Below are positions 27,177-37,100 of a DNA stretch of 64,000 bases, in pieces (position 1 is the first letter of the stretch; the number at the start of each line of letters is the position of its first letter). The notes under the pieces are model-generated. The model worked only from the letters and a program-made list of their open reading frames with translations, had not been told where the DNA came from and did no database searches. Where the stretch lies: contig NZ_BAGE01000041.1 in assembly GCF_000308675.1 (NCBI RefSeq), positions 1-64,000 on the forward strand, written 5' to 3'. Position numbers and translations under genes: made by a program. The DNA is from Nocardia paucivorans NBRC 100373. Its GTDB lineage: Bacteria; Actinomycetota; Actinomycetes; Mycobacteriales; Mycobacteriaceae.

Positions 27177-27839
27177 ATGCCCGTGATCTTTCCGTTACCG
27201 TTTCGTCGGGGAGCCGTGACCACGGCCGAAAAACGCCATCCGATCACCGCGCAGGTTGTCGCCACCACCACGGCGGTCGGCGCCGCGTTGGGTCTACTCG
27301 CGGCAGGCGCCACCGATCCCAACCGAGCCGATATCACCCCGGTCGCCGTCAGCCGGGAAGTCGAGCCCATGAGCATGAGCACTCTTCCCGAGCCACCGAC
27401 CGCTCCGGTGAACTTCGATCCACTCCGCGCCCTCATCGAACACCGACCGCATACCGTGCGTCCGGTCGACGCCCCCGTGAGCTCCACCTTCGGCGCCCGC
27501 TGGGGCACCGTACACCGAGGGATGGATTTCGCCGGCCAGATGCACGCGCCGATCAAGGCGGTGACCGATGGTGTGGTGATCGAGGCCGGGCCCGCCACCG
27601 GTTTCGGACTGTGGGTACGAGTCCAGCAGGACGACGGCACCGTCGGGGTGTACGGCCATATGCAGGACATCCTCGTCCATGTCGGTCAGCCGGTGCGCGC
27701 CGGTGACGTGATCGCCACCGTCGGAAGTCGCGGCCAATCCACCGGTCCGCACCTGCACTACGAGGTGCACCTGCCCAACAACGCCGCCGTCGACCCCATG
27801 CCGTGGCTGTCCGCGCGCGGAGTGGACGCCTCACACTGA
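27177..27839 (+). CDS. Exported M23 (LytM-type) metallopeptidase
   Basis: The protein has 220 residues. A hydrophobic export segment at about 22-42 is followed by a short Pro-rich linker and the lysostaphin-like domain (residues about 95-212). Zinc ligands are H113 and D117 (HRGMDFAG) and H194, with H192 as catalytic base (GPHLHYEVH). Such enzymes cut peptide bridges of peptidoglycan or act as amidase activators. All active-site residues are present. No ribosome-binding site precedes the ATG; TAACTT at 27166-27171 could be a -10 for a leaderless mRNA. An in-frame GTG at 27216 is an alternative start. A strong hairpin follows at 27899. Confidence 0.9.
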   Translation: MPVIFPLPFRRGAVTTAEKRHPITAQVVATTTAVGAALGLLAAGATDPNRADITPVAVSREVEPMSMSTLPEPPTAPVNFDPLRALIEHRPHTVRPVDAPVSSTFGARWGTVHRGMDFAGQMHAPIKAVTDGVVIEAGPATGFGLWVRVQQDDGTVGVYGHMQDILVHVGQPVRAGDVIATVGSRGQSTGPHLHYEVHLPNNAAVDPMPWLSARGVDASH

Positions 27840-27898
27840 TCCGAGCCGCCGGCGGGAACGCCGGCACCCGCTCCGGTCGTAGCCGAGCACGGCCACGG

Positions 27899-27953
27899 AA
27901 CCGGGGCACCGACCGCGCACAACATTCCGGGTGATGCGGTCGGTGCCCCGGTT
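27899..27953. terminator. Bidirectional terminator between convergent genes
   Basis: A perfect 18-bp stem (27899-27916 with 27936-27953) has a 19-base loop, flanked by AA on the left and TTTCT on the right. It lies between the M23 gene ending at 27839 and the minus-strand gene ending at 28171. The rest of this 331-bp intergenic region (27840-28170) shows a smaller CCGGCG/CGCCGG hairpin near 27850 and nothing else. Confidence 0.85.
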
Positions 27954-28170
27954 TCTCCGTTCGCAATCATGATTTCCACGAATGCCGTGGCACATCCGAA
28001 AACCCTTCCCGACGCCGAAACCTGTCGGCCGGATCACCTTGCCCGGACATACCCGGCCGTCCGTGGCGAATCCCGTATGGGCCGCGGCCGTTTCGTGATC
28101 GACGCCCACCCCGCACTCCATCGTCCGCGCCCGACACCACCTTTTCGGTCCCCCGGTCACCAACCGGGGC

Positions 28171-28494
28171 TCAACGCAGCCGCTCCGCCTCGCGGGTGAG
28201 TGCGACCAAGGTCTCACTGAGACCGACCAGTTCCTCGGTATCCGCCCCCTCGCTGATCGCCGTCGCCACATCCTCGGCAGCACAACGAGCGGCGAACCAA
28301 CGATCGGCCAGATCGGCGGCCTCCTGCGCACTGAGAATCACCGAATCCGCAGGAATCCCGGTGCCCTTCACATTGTTGCGATGTTCGTAGGCGCGCTGCC
28401 GGCAGGACTGACGGCAATACCGACGACGACGTCCCGAGGGCGAATCCACGATCTCTCGCCCACACCACGAACACGACAACGACCGGCGCGACAT
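28171..28494 (-). CDS. Small protein with N-terminal four-cysteine zinc-finger-like motif
   Basis: The protein has 107 residues. The N-terminus has C8-x2-C11 (CSWCG) and C27-x3-C31 (RRRRYCRQSCRQRAYEHR), a Cys4 treble-clef-like site followed by a very basic helix. This is a pattern of small actinobacterial proteins probably binding nucleic acid. Residues 50-107 form two acidic amphipathic helices (SAQEAADLADRWFAARCAAEDV, ETLVALTREAERLR) that may dimerise. It is read divergently from rbpA. I know of no assigned function for this family. Confidence 0.75.
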   Translation of the reverse strand: MSRRSLSCSWCGREIVDSPSGRRRRYCRQSCRQRAYEHRNNVKGTGIPADSVILSAQEAADLADRWFAARCAAEDVATAISEGADTEELVGLSETLVALTREAERLR

Positions 28495-28838
28495 GACCCG
28501 ACACCCTAATCGCTATCGCCCCCGATCACACAACGGGCACGGCCGACCGGTATTACGCCGCAGCAGCGTAGAATAATCGGGTTCTCCCCCACCCGGGAAC
28601 CAAACAGCCCGCACGAACGTTGACAGAACACAGGGTTTTCGACCGACCGGCACCATCCGGCCGGCCCGACCCACGGTTCGCACCTCGGCGAACGGCCCAC
28701 GAACACGACCGACCCGGTCTGCGTTTCATCCGGCCTACCGACAACGCAACACGCACGATTCGCGGCTCGGCGTCGCGTTATCGTGCCCGGCGGCGCCGCG
28801 CCGAAGGCACGGCATAAACACAGAGAGGACCAGTACAG
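28495..28838. other. Divergent intergenic region upstream of rbpA
   Basis: This 344 bp region has no coding-like frame. It contains a sigma-H/R-like promoter (28595-28621, separate entry) and, just before rbpA, the Shine-Dalgarno GAGAGG at 28823-28828. The long leader between them (about 210 nt) shows no riboswitch I recognise. Confidence 0.55.
28595..28621 (+). promoter_or_regulatory. Sigma-H/sigma-R-like promoter upstream of rbpA
   Basis: GGGAAC (28595-28600) and GTT (28619-28621, within CGTT) are separated by 18 bp. This matches the GGGAAY-N18-GTT pattern of the thiol-oxidative-stress ECF sigma factors SigR (Streptomyces) and SigH (Mycobacterium). rbpA is a known SigR target in S. coelicolor. 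It would give a leader of about 210 nt before rbpA. Confidence 0.5.
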
Positions 28839-29174
28839 ATGGCAGATCGCGTACTCCGGGGTAGTCGGCTCGGAGCGGTGAGTTATGAGACCGACCGCGA
28901 CCATGATCTGGCACCGCGCCGGATTGCCCGGTACCGGACCGACAATGGTGAAGAATTCGACGTGCCCTTCGCCGACGACGCCGAGATCCCACCCACATGG
29001 TTGTGCCGCAATGGCCAGGAGGGTGTGCTGATCGAAGGCACCACACAGGAGGCGAAGAAGGTCAAGCCGCCGCGTACGCACTGGGACATGCTGTTGGAGC
29101 GGCGCAGTAAAGAAGAGCTCGAGGAGCTGCTCAAGGAGCGGCTGGAACTGTTGAAGTCGCGTCGCCGCGGCTGA
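28839..29174 (+). CDS. rbpA: RNA polymerase-binding protein RbpA
   Basis: This 111-residue actinobacterial transcription activator tethers the housekeeping sigma factor to RNA polymerase and helps open promoters. The sequence is close to mycobacterial RbpA throughout: MADRVLRGSRLGAVSYETDR, the zinc-less core DNGEEFDVPFADDAEIP with WLCRNG, the basic linker KKVKPPRTHWDMLLERRS and the C-terminal sigma-interacting helix EELEELLKERLELLKSRRRG. The start ATG is preceded by GAGAGG at good spacing. It stands alone between a stress-type promoter and a strong terminator. Confidence 0.98.
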   Translation: MADRVLRGSRLGAVSYETDRDHDLAPRRIARYRTDNGEEFDVPFADDAEIPPTWLCRNGQEGVLIEGTTQEAKKVKPPRTHWDMLLERRSKEELEELLKERLELLKSRRRG

Positions 29175-29194
29175 CTCCCGGTCCATCGATCGCC

Positions 29195-29230
29195 GAGAGG
29201 CCGCTCACTCCGCGGAGTGAGCGGCCTCTC
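29195..29230. terminator. Strong bidirectional terminator after rbpA
   Basis: A perfect 17-bp stem (29195-29211 with 29214-29230) closes 21 bases after the rbpA stop. It also lies beyond the stop of the minus-strand exporter operon at 29280, so it probably serves both directions. Confidence 0.9.
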
Positions 29231-29279
29231 GCGTTCGGGGCCGGCCCGGCCGGCGCCTCGGTGAGGGGGCGGAGTCGGC

Positions 29280-30179
29280 TCAGTGGCTGGCGACCTTACG
29301 GTATTGCAACAATGCCAGCGGTATGGCGACGATCAGAATGCCCACCGAGCACATGACGGCGTACTCGATACAGTGATCGGCGGCCCACCCGGTGGGGGTG
29401 CCGAACGACGGCGGCGAACTGTTGTCGAACAATTTCCGACCGGCCGCCGAGACCGCGGTGATGGGATTCCACGCGGCGATGGTGCGCAGCGGACCGGGCA
29501 GGGTTTCGGCGGAGATGAACGCCGAGGAGATGAACGACAACGGGAACAGCCAGATCAGGCCGGCGCTCTGCGCGACCTCGACGGTGGGCGACAGCAGACC
29601 GGTAACCGCCCCCACCCAGGACATGGCGAAGGCGAACAACAGAATCACCGCGAAGGCGAGGGCCGCGGCGGCGAGCGAACCGTGGATACGCCAGCCGACA
29701 ATATATCCGCAGCCGACCATCACCACCAGGCTGAGAACATTGACCACCAGATCCGACAGGGTGCGTCCCATCAATACCGCCAACCGAGACATCGGCAAGG
29801 TCCGCATCCGGTCGATGATCCCGGTTTGCAGATCACCGGCCAGGCCCACGGTGGTGAAGGCGGCGTTGAATGCGACGGTCTGGGCGAAGATCCCGGCCAG
29901 AAGGAATTCTCGATACTGGCCGCCGCCCAGCGAGGCGCCGAAGACATAGGCGAAGAGGAAGACGAACATCAGCGGCTGCACGGTGGCGCTCACCAGCAGG
30001 GTGGGCACCCGCAGAATGGTCAACAGGTTGCGGTAGGCGACGATCGCGCTGTCCCGAACCATTCGACCGCGCAGCGATATCTCCGACGGCGGCGTGACGC
30101 TTCCGACCGTCGGGGTGTCCCCACCGGGAAGGTCGGTCTCGGGAATTTCCTTTCGGACCACGGTGTCGGTGGTGCTCAC
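29280..30179 (-). CDS. ABC-2 type permease (DrrB-like) of the NRPS product exporter
   Basis: The protein has 299 residues. GTG 30179 makes a GTGA overlap with the ATPase stop; the much longer open frame upstream is antisense-type sequence. After a 45-residue soluble N-terminus there are six helices in ABC-2 (DrrB) arrangement, with the family loops VFGASLGGGQYREFLLAG and GIIDRMRTLPMSRLAVLMGRT. The last helix is followed by LLQYRKVASH. With the ATPase it would form an exporter of the daunorubicin-resistance type. It is the last gene of the NRPS transcript, implying export of the peptide or self-resistance. Confidence 0.9.
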   Translation of the reverse strand: MSTTDTVVRKEIPETDLPGGDTPTVGSVTPPSEISLRGRMVRDSAIVAYRNLLTILRVPTLLVSATVQPLMFVFLFAYVFGASLGGGQYREFLLAGIFAQTVAFNAAFTTVGLAGDLQTGIIDRMRTLPMSRLAVLMGRTLSDLVVNVLSLVVMVGCGYIVGWRIHGSLAAAALAFAVILLFAFAMSWVGAVTGLLSPTVEVAQSAGLIWLFPLSFISSAFISAETLPGPLRTIAAWNPITAVSAAGRKLFDNSSPPSFGTPTGWAADHCIEYAVMCSVGILIVAIPLALLQYRKVASH

Positions 30180-31165
30180 GACATGATCTCCTCGGGTACA
30201 TCGTCGGTGTCCGGCTCGGGCTGCGGGGTGGCCGAGGTGCCGGTGAGGGACAGGAAGACGTCGTCCAGGCTGGGGCGGTGGACGGAGGCGTCGACCACGC
30301 ACACCCCTGCGTCGTCGAGGCGGCGCAAGGCTTCGACCATGGTGCGCGAACCGTCCCCGACCACCACCGACACGTCCTCGGTACCGGGTTCGTGAGTGGG
30401 CTCGCCGATACCGACCTGGGCCAGCACCGTCAGCGCGGGCTGCGGTTCCTGACCGACCGCCAGGGTGACGGTGAGCCGATCCCCGCCGATGGAGGTCTTG
30501 AGTTCGTCGGCGGAGCCGCGAGCGATGACTCGCCCATGGTCGAGCACGGTGATCCGGTCGGCCAGCCGATCGGCTTCCTCCAGATACTGGGTGGTGAGCA
30601 GTACGGTGGTGCCGTCGTTCACCAGTTCTCCGATCACACTCCACATATCGAGGCGGGCGCGCGGGTCGAGGCCGGTGGTGGGCTCGTCCAGGACGACCAC
30701 CGGCGGTCGGGCCACCAGGGCCCCGGCCAGGTCGAGACGCCGGGCCATACCCCCGGAGTAGGTGCCGGCCGGCCGGTTCGCCGCATGGTCGAGACCGAAC
30801 GCGGTGAGCAGTTCCCGGGCCCGGGTCGCCGCCTGCCGGTGCGACATACCGTAGAGCCGCGCCACCATGCGCAGGTTCTCGTATCCGGTGAGATTGGCGT
30901 CGACGGCGGCGTATTGACCCGACAGCCCGATCCGTTTCCGCGCCGCCCCCGGATCGGCGAGTACGTCGACCCCGGCGACACGCACCGAACCGGCGCACGG
31001 TCGCAACAGTGTGGTGACTATCCGCACCGTGGTGGTCTTACCGGCGCCGTTGGGACCCAATAGTCCCATCACGGTACCGGCCGGGATATCGAGATCGATA
31101 CCGTCGAGCACGCGCACCCGACCGTAGTTCTTGACCAGGTCGCGGATCTGCACCGCCAGGCTCAC
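30176..31165 (-). CDS. ABC exporter ATP-binding protein (DrrA-like)
   Basis: The protein has 329 residues. Walker A is GPNGAGKTTT, the Q-loop region is GLSGQYAAVDANLTGYENL, the signature is YSGGMARRLDLAGAL, Walker B is VVVLDEPTTGLDPR, and the switch region is TTQYLEEAD. The GQYAAVD and TTQYLEEAD sequences and the roughly 100-residue C-terminal extension are typical of DrrA-type drug and lipid exporters. The start overlaps the NRPS stop as GTGA and the stop overlaps the permease start, so the three genes are translationally coupled. Confidence 0.93.
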   Translation of the reverse strand: MSLAVQIRDLVKNYGRVRVLDGIDLDIPAGTVMGLLGPNGAGKTTTVRIVTTLLRPCAGSVRVAGVDVLADPGAARKRIGLSGQYAAVDANLTGYENLRMVARLYGMSHRQAATRARELLTAFGLDHAANRPAGTYSGGMARRLDLAGALVARPPVVVLDEPTTGLDPRARLDMWSVIGELVNDGTTVLLTTQYLEEADRLADRITVLDHGRVIARGSADELKTSIGGDRLTVTLAVGQEPQPALTVLAQVGIGEPTHEPGTEDVSVVVGDGSRTMVEALRRLDDAGVCVVDASVHRPSLDDVFLSLTGTSATPQPEPDTDDVPEEIMS

Positions 31166-34100
31166 CGCTCCGTCTCCTTTTCCTCGAGATGCCGCCGCAG
31201 GATGGGCCCGATCACCGCGAGCGCTTCGGGCGTGGTCATTTCGGCATGGGTACAGGGCAACAGGTGTTCACGCACGATGCCGGTGATATGTTCCCGCCAG
31301 CCGTCGGCGCTGCGATCGGGGTTCTCCCTGTTCACCGGGTCGGCGGCGGCGGTGAAGAACAGCAGGTCACCGTCGTGGACCCCCGGACGGAAACCGTGCG
31401 CCTGCACGGTGCCGTCGGCGTATCCGGTGTAGAGCCGTTCCAGGTGTTCGACGGTCAACGCGGCGAACGGACCCGGTTGGGCGCGCAGCAGTTCGGCGAC
31501 ATCCGTCAGGCTCATCTCGGGGTCGAGTGCGCCATGGGCGTTCACCGCGTCGCCACCGAATTCACCGACGATATCGGCGATACTCGGCATCGCCCGATCC
31601 AGTAGTTCGTCGGAGAGCCGATAGCTGTCCAGCATGGCCAGCAGCGCGACCCGCTCACCCGCACGTTGCAGGCGCACGGCGATCTCGTGCGCGATCAGCC
31701 CGCCCAGCGACCAGCCGAGCAGATGGTAGGGCCCGTGCGGTTGCACCGATCGGATATGCGCCACATAGTGGTCGGCCGCGGCGGCGATCGAGTCGAACCC
31801 GGTATGCCCGGCCACATGCGGCGCCTGCAAACCGTAGACCGGCCGATCCGCGGGCAGGTGTCGGAGCAGGCCGGAATAACACCACGCCAGCCCGATGGCG
31901 GGATGTACGCAGAACAAGGGCGCCGCCGAGGATTCCGTGGCCGGTCGCAGCGGCAGGATCGGGTCCAGCGCCCGGTTCACGGCATCATCGGCGGATCCGG
32001 CGTCGAGCCGAGCGGCAATGGCGGCGGGGGTGGAATCGCCGAACATCAATTGCACCGGCAGGTCGATACCGTCGGCGCGCAGCCGTGCCACGACCTTGGT
32101 GGCCAGCAGCGAGTTACCGCCCAGTTCGAAGAATCCGTCGTCGACACCGACCCGCTCCACCCCGAGTGCCTCGGCGAATGCCGCACAGAGCAGGGTTTCG
32201 GTGCGGGTGGTGGGCGCCCGATAGCCCTCGGCTCCGGTGAACACCGGTTCCGGCAGGGCCCGACGGTCGAGTTTGCCGACGGGGGTGAGCGGCACCCGGT
32301 CGATCAGCATGATCGACTGGGGGACCATGTAGTTCGGCACCAACCGCGCCACGTGGGCGGTGAGCTCGGCCGGGGTCGGGGTGTGGCCGTCGCCCGGCTT
32401 CACATATGAGACCAGTGTCGTCGCACCGGCCGGGGTGCGGTGCCCGATGGTCAGTGAGAACTCCACCGATTCGTGCCGGGCCAGCGCCGCGTCGATCTCA
32501 CCGAGTTCGATCCGGAAACCGCGGATCTTGACCTGATGGTCGGTGCGGCCCACGTAGTCGATGACGCCCGGTCCACCGTCGGCGGAGGGCAGGATGCGCA
32601 CCAGATCGCCGGTGCGGTACATCCGCTCCCCCGGTTTGCCGAAGGGGTTGGCGACGAATCGCTGCGCGGTGAGTCCCGGTCTGTCGTGGTAGCCACGGGC
32701 CAGCGCCGCGCCGGACAGGAACAGTTCCCCGGTGACGCCCAGCGGCACGGGATGCAGCCGGGCATCGAGGACGCAGGCGTCGACACCGCGGATCGGCGCC
32801 CCGATCGGGATGGGCCCGTCCGGGTGCAGGGGCGGCGACACGATGGTGACGATGGTGGTCTCGGTGGGGCCGTAGACATTGTGCAGTCGGCGTCCCGGCG
32901 CCCATCGGGTGACCAGTTCCGGTGGCAGCGCTTCCCCACCGACGAGCACGTGTCGGAAATCGGTGAGTCCGCTCGGGTCCACGGTGCCCAGCGCCGAGGT
33001 GGTGATGAAGGCGTGGGTGATCCGTTCGGTGGCCAGGACCCGACCCAGTTCGGCTCCACCCACCACACCGGGTGGTGTGATCACCAGGGTGGCCGCACCG
33101 CCGAGGGCGAACAGCAGATCCAGCATGGCCGCGTCGAAGCTCGGCGTGGCGAAGTGCAGAACACGGCTGCCGGGCCGGACCTCGAAACGCTGTGCTGTTT
33201 CGGCGGCGAAATTGGACAGGCCGCCATGGGTCACCACGACACCCTTCGGGATTCCCGTCGAACCGGAGGTATAGATGACGTAGGCGGGATGTGCCGTGCG
33301 CAACGGGACGGTCCGCTCCCGGTCGGTGATCGGGTCGTCGGCCGCCTCCAGCACCTGCCGGCGGATCTCGGGATCGTCGAGCACCAACCACTCGGTGTGA
33401 TCGGTCGCCCCGGACAGCGCGGCACGGTGGGTCGAGATCGTGATCCCCAGACCCGCACCGGAATCGGAGAGCATATGCGCGATCCGGTGCGGCGGATAGC
33501 CGGGATCGACCGGAACGAACGCGGCACCGGCCTTGGCGACCGCCAACACGGTGGCCACCGATTCCACCGATCGCGGAATCCCCAATGCCACCAGACTTTC
33601 CGGACCGACCCCGAGGCCGATGAGCAGTCGGGCCAGCTTGTTGCTCCACCGGTCGAGCGCGTCGTAGGTGATCTCGGTGTCACCGGCCCGCAATGCCACC
33701 GCCTGTCGGTCGACCTCGGCCGCGTCGGTGAACACCTCGGGTAGGGTGACCGGCCGGTCGGGGCGGGCGCCGCGCACGGGGACCAACGCGGATCGTTCGA
33801 CGGGGTCGAGCAACTCCAGATCACCCACCGCCGTCGCGGAATCCGCGACGACCGCGCCCAGCAGCCGGACCAGGCGGTTGCCGAAACGGGCGGCGGTGGT
33901 TTCGTCGAACAGATCGACGCTGTAGTTGACCGCCACGGTGATCCCGTTCGGTTCCCGCTCCGGGGTGTGGGATTCGGTGATGGTGAATTGCAGGTCGAAT
34001 TTGGCGATACCGCCATCGGTCTCGACGGTGTCGATGCGCAGCCCGGGCAGCTCCAGCGTCCCCACCGGTTCGTTGCGCACCGACAACATCACCTGGAACA

Positions 34101-37100
34101 GCGGGTGATGGGACTGCGATCGCGCCGGGTTGATCACCTCCACCAGACGTTCGAACGGCAGGTCCGCGTGCGCGAAGGCATCGAGATCGGTCTCGCGGAC
34201 GGTGTCGAGCAGTGCGGTGAACGGCCGGTGCGGTTCGATCCGGGTACGGAGGACCAAGGTGTTGACGAACATCCCGACCAGAGGGTCGAGGGCCGGATGA
34301 TCCCGGCCGGCGATCGGGGTGCCGACGGCGATATCGTCGCTGCCGCTCATCCGATGCAGCAGCACCGCCAACGCGGCGTGCAGCACCATGAACAGGCTGA
34401 CATTGTGTCGGGCGGCGATATCGTGCAGCCCGCGGTGGATCTTCGGGTCGAGAACGCAGCCCACGGTACCGCCGCGGTAGGAGGGAACGGGTGGGCGCGG
34501 GCGGTCGGTGGGCAGATCGAGCAGTTCCGGCAGCCCGGCCAGGGTGTGGCGCCAGTATTCGAGCTGTCGGCTGATCGGCGATGCCGGATCGTCCTCGGAG
34601 CCGAGCAGGTCCTGCTGCCACAGGGTGTAGTCCACGTACTGGATCGGCGGGATATCCGGCCGCGGATCGATTCCGGCGAGAACCGCGCGGTAGGCGGTGG
34701 CCATATCCGCCGCCAACGGTTCCAACGACCATCCGTCCACGGCGATGTGATGCACCACCAACACCAGGATGTATTCCTCTGGGACATCGGCCACGGTGAG
34801 CAGCGTCGCGCGCAACGGCACCTCGGTGGCCAGATCGAATCCGGGGGTGGTGAGCCGGTGGATCGCCTCGGCCGCGTCCGCGACGGTGACGGTGCTCTCC
34901 TCCAGTGGAACCACGGCATCGATGGGACCGAGCACCACCTGCGCGGGCTCACCATCGATCTCCGGGAATACCGTGCGCAGGGTTTCGTGCCGCTCCTGCA
35001 GGCAGTGCAGCGCGGTGGCCAGAGCGATCCGGTTCAGCTCACCGCGCAGCCGCAATACGACGGGCACGTTGTAGGCGCCGCTGCCCTGCCCGGCCACGCC
35101 GGCCTCGAACCGGTTGAGGAACCAGAGCCGCCGCTGCGCCGCCGAGAGCGGGATCCGCTCCGGACGTTCCCGCCGGGTCGGTTCCGGCCGGTCGTCCCGT
35201 CCGGCGCCGGTGTCGAGCAGGGCCGCGATCTCGGCCACCGTCGGCGCGGCGAAAACTGCCCGCACCTCCAGCCGGGTGCCGGTGACGGCGGCGAGCCGGG
35301 ACACCAGGCGGGTGGCCAGCAGCGAGTTGCCGCCGATCTCGAAGAAACCGTCGTCGGCGAAAACGGTTTCGACATCCAGCAGCTCGCCCATGATCTCGGC
35401 GACGAGGCGCTCCGTTTCGGTGGCGGGCGGACGTCCCACCCGCTCGGTGGTGAACGGTCGAGGTTGCGGCAGGGCGTCGACATCGAGTTTGCCGACCGGG
35501 GTCAGCGGGATCTCGTCCAACAGGGCGAGCGCCGCCGGCACCATGTGCGCGGGCAGTCGTTGCGCCGCATGCGCCCGCAGACTCTCGGGTTCGGGGGGCC
35601 GCGTCGGATCGATGGGTCGGACGAAGGCCACGATACGGTCGGCGCCGGCGATCCGTCGGACGGCGGTGTGCGCGAACCCGACCTCCGGGTGGTCGGCGAG
35701 CACGGCGGTGATCTCCCCGAGCTCGATGCGGAAACCACGCACCTTCACCTGATGATCGCTGCGGCCCAGATACACCAGTTCACCGGTGGTGTTCCAGCGC
35801 ACCACATCGCCGGTGCGGTAGAGCCGGGCGCCGGGCGGACCGTACGGGTCGGCCACGAACCGGGCGGCGGTGAGACCGAACCGATCGAGATATCCCTGGG
35901 CCAGACCGGGACCGCCGAGATACAGCTCCCCGGGGACGCCGATGGGGACCGGACGCAACCGTTCGTCGAGAACCAGGGCGCGGGCGCCCCGGGCGAGGGT
36001 GCCGATGGTGATCGGACCGTCACTCGCCAACTCCCCGAGGGTGATCACGATGGTGGTCTCGGTGGGTCCGTACACATTGAACATGCGACGTCCCGGCGCC
36101 CAACGCGCCACCAGGTCCGGTCCGTAGGCCTCCCCACCGACCATGAGACCGCGCAGATCCGGCAACGGCCACCGGTCGCGGTCGATGGTGGCCAGGGCGG
36201 CGGGGGTGATGAAGGTGTGGGTGACCCGTTCTCGGGTCATCAACTCGGCCAGTTCGTCGCCGCCGTACACATCCGGCGGCACGATGACCATGGCGGCACC
36301 CGAACCCACCGTCAGCAACAGGTCCAGGACCGCGGCGTCGAAACTGGGCGAGGCGAAGTGCATGGTGCGCGCGGAATGATCGATGCGCAGCCGGTCCCGG
36401 AATTCCGCGGCGAGCTCGGACAGTCCGCCGTGGGTGACCGCCACACCCTTGGGTTTCCCGGTGGAACCGGAGGTGTAGATCACGTAGGCGAGGTCGGCGA
36501 GGCGGACCGGGCGCACCCGGTCGTAATCGGTGATCGAGTTCTCACTCCCGGCGTCCTGCGGATCCGCGAGATCGTCGATCGGCAGCCATTCGATGCCCGC
36601 GCCGCCCGTCGACCGCAGCCGCCGGGCATGGTCGGAGCGGGTGATCCCGAACACGCAACCGGAGTCGGTGAGCATATGGGCGATCCGCTCGACCGGGTAG
36701 TTCGGGTCCACGGGGACGAACGCGGCACCGGTTTTGGTGATCGCGAGCACCGCGGTCACCGAGTCGACCGATCTGGTCAGCCCCATCGCCACCCGATCCC
36801 CGGGACCGAGGCCACGCCGGATCAACCGCCACGCCAGAATGTTCGAACGCCGGTCGAGTTCGGCGTAGTCGAGGGTGGTCTCCCCCGCCCGAATCGCGGG
36901 CCGCATGGGATACACCGACGCGGTTGCGGTGAAAACCGCGGCCAGGGTGCGCGGTATCCCGCCGGCCGGGCCGAGCGCCGGGGCGAGCCGAACGCGTTCG
37001 AATTCGGTGCGGGTATCGATATCGCGGATCGGCACCTCGGGATCGGCGCCGACGGCGGTGAGCACCCGAAGGAAACGGTAGGCCAGGGTTTCGACCGTTC

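Noticed and set aside
28506..29186. 226-codon minus-strand frame covering rbpA
   Set aside because: It is antisense to rbpA, one of the most certain genes here, and its own sequence is Arg/Cys-rich without a domain.
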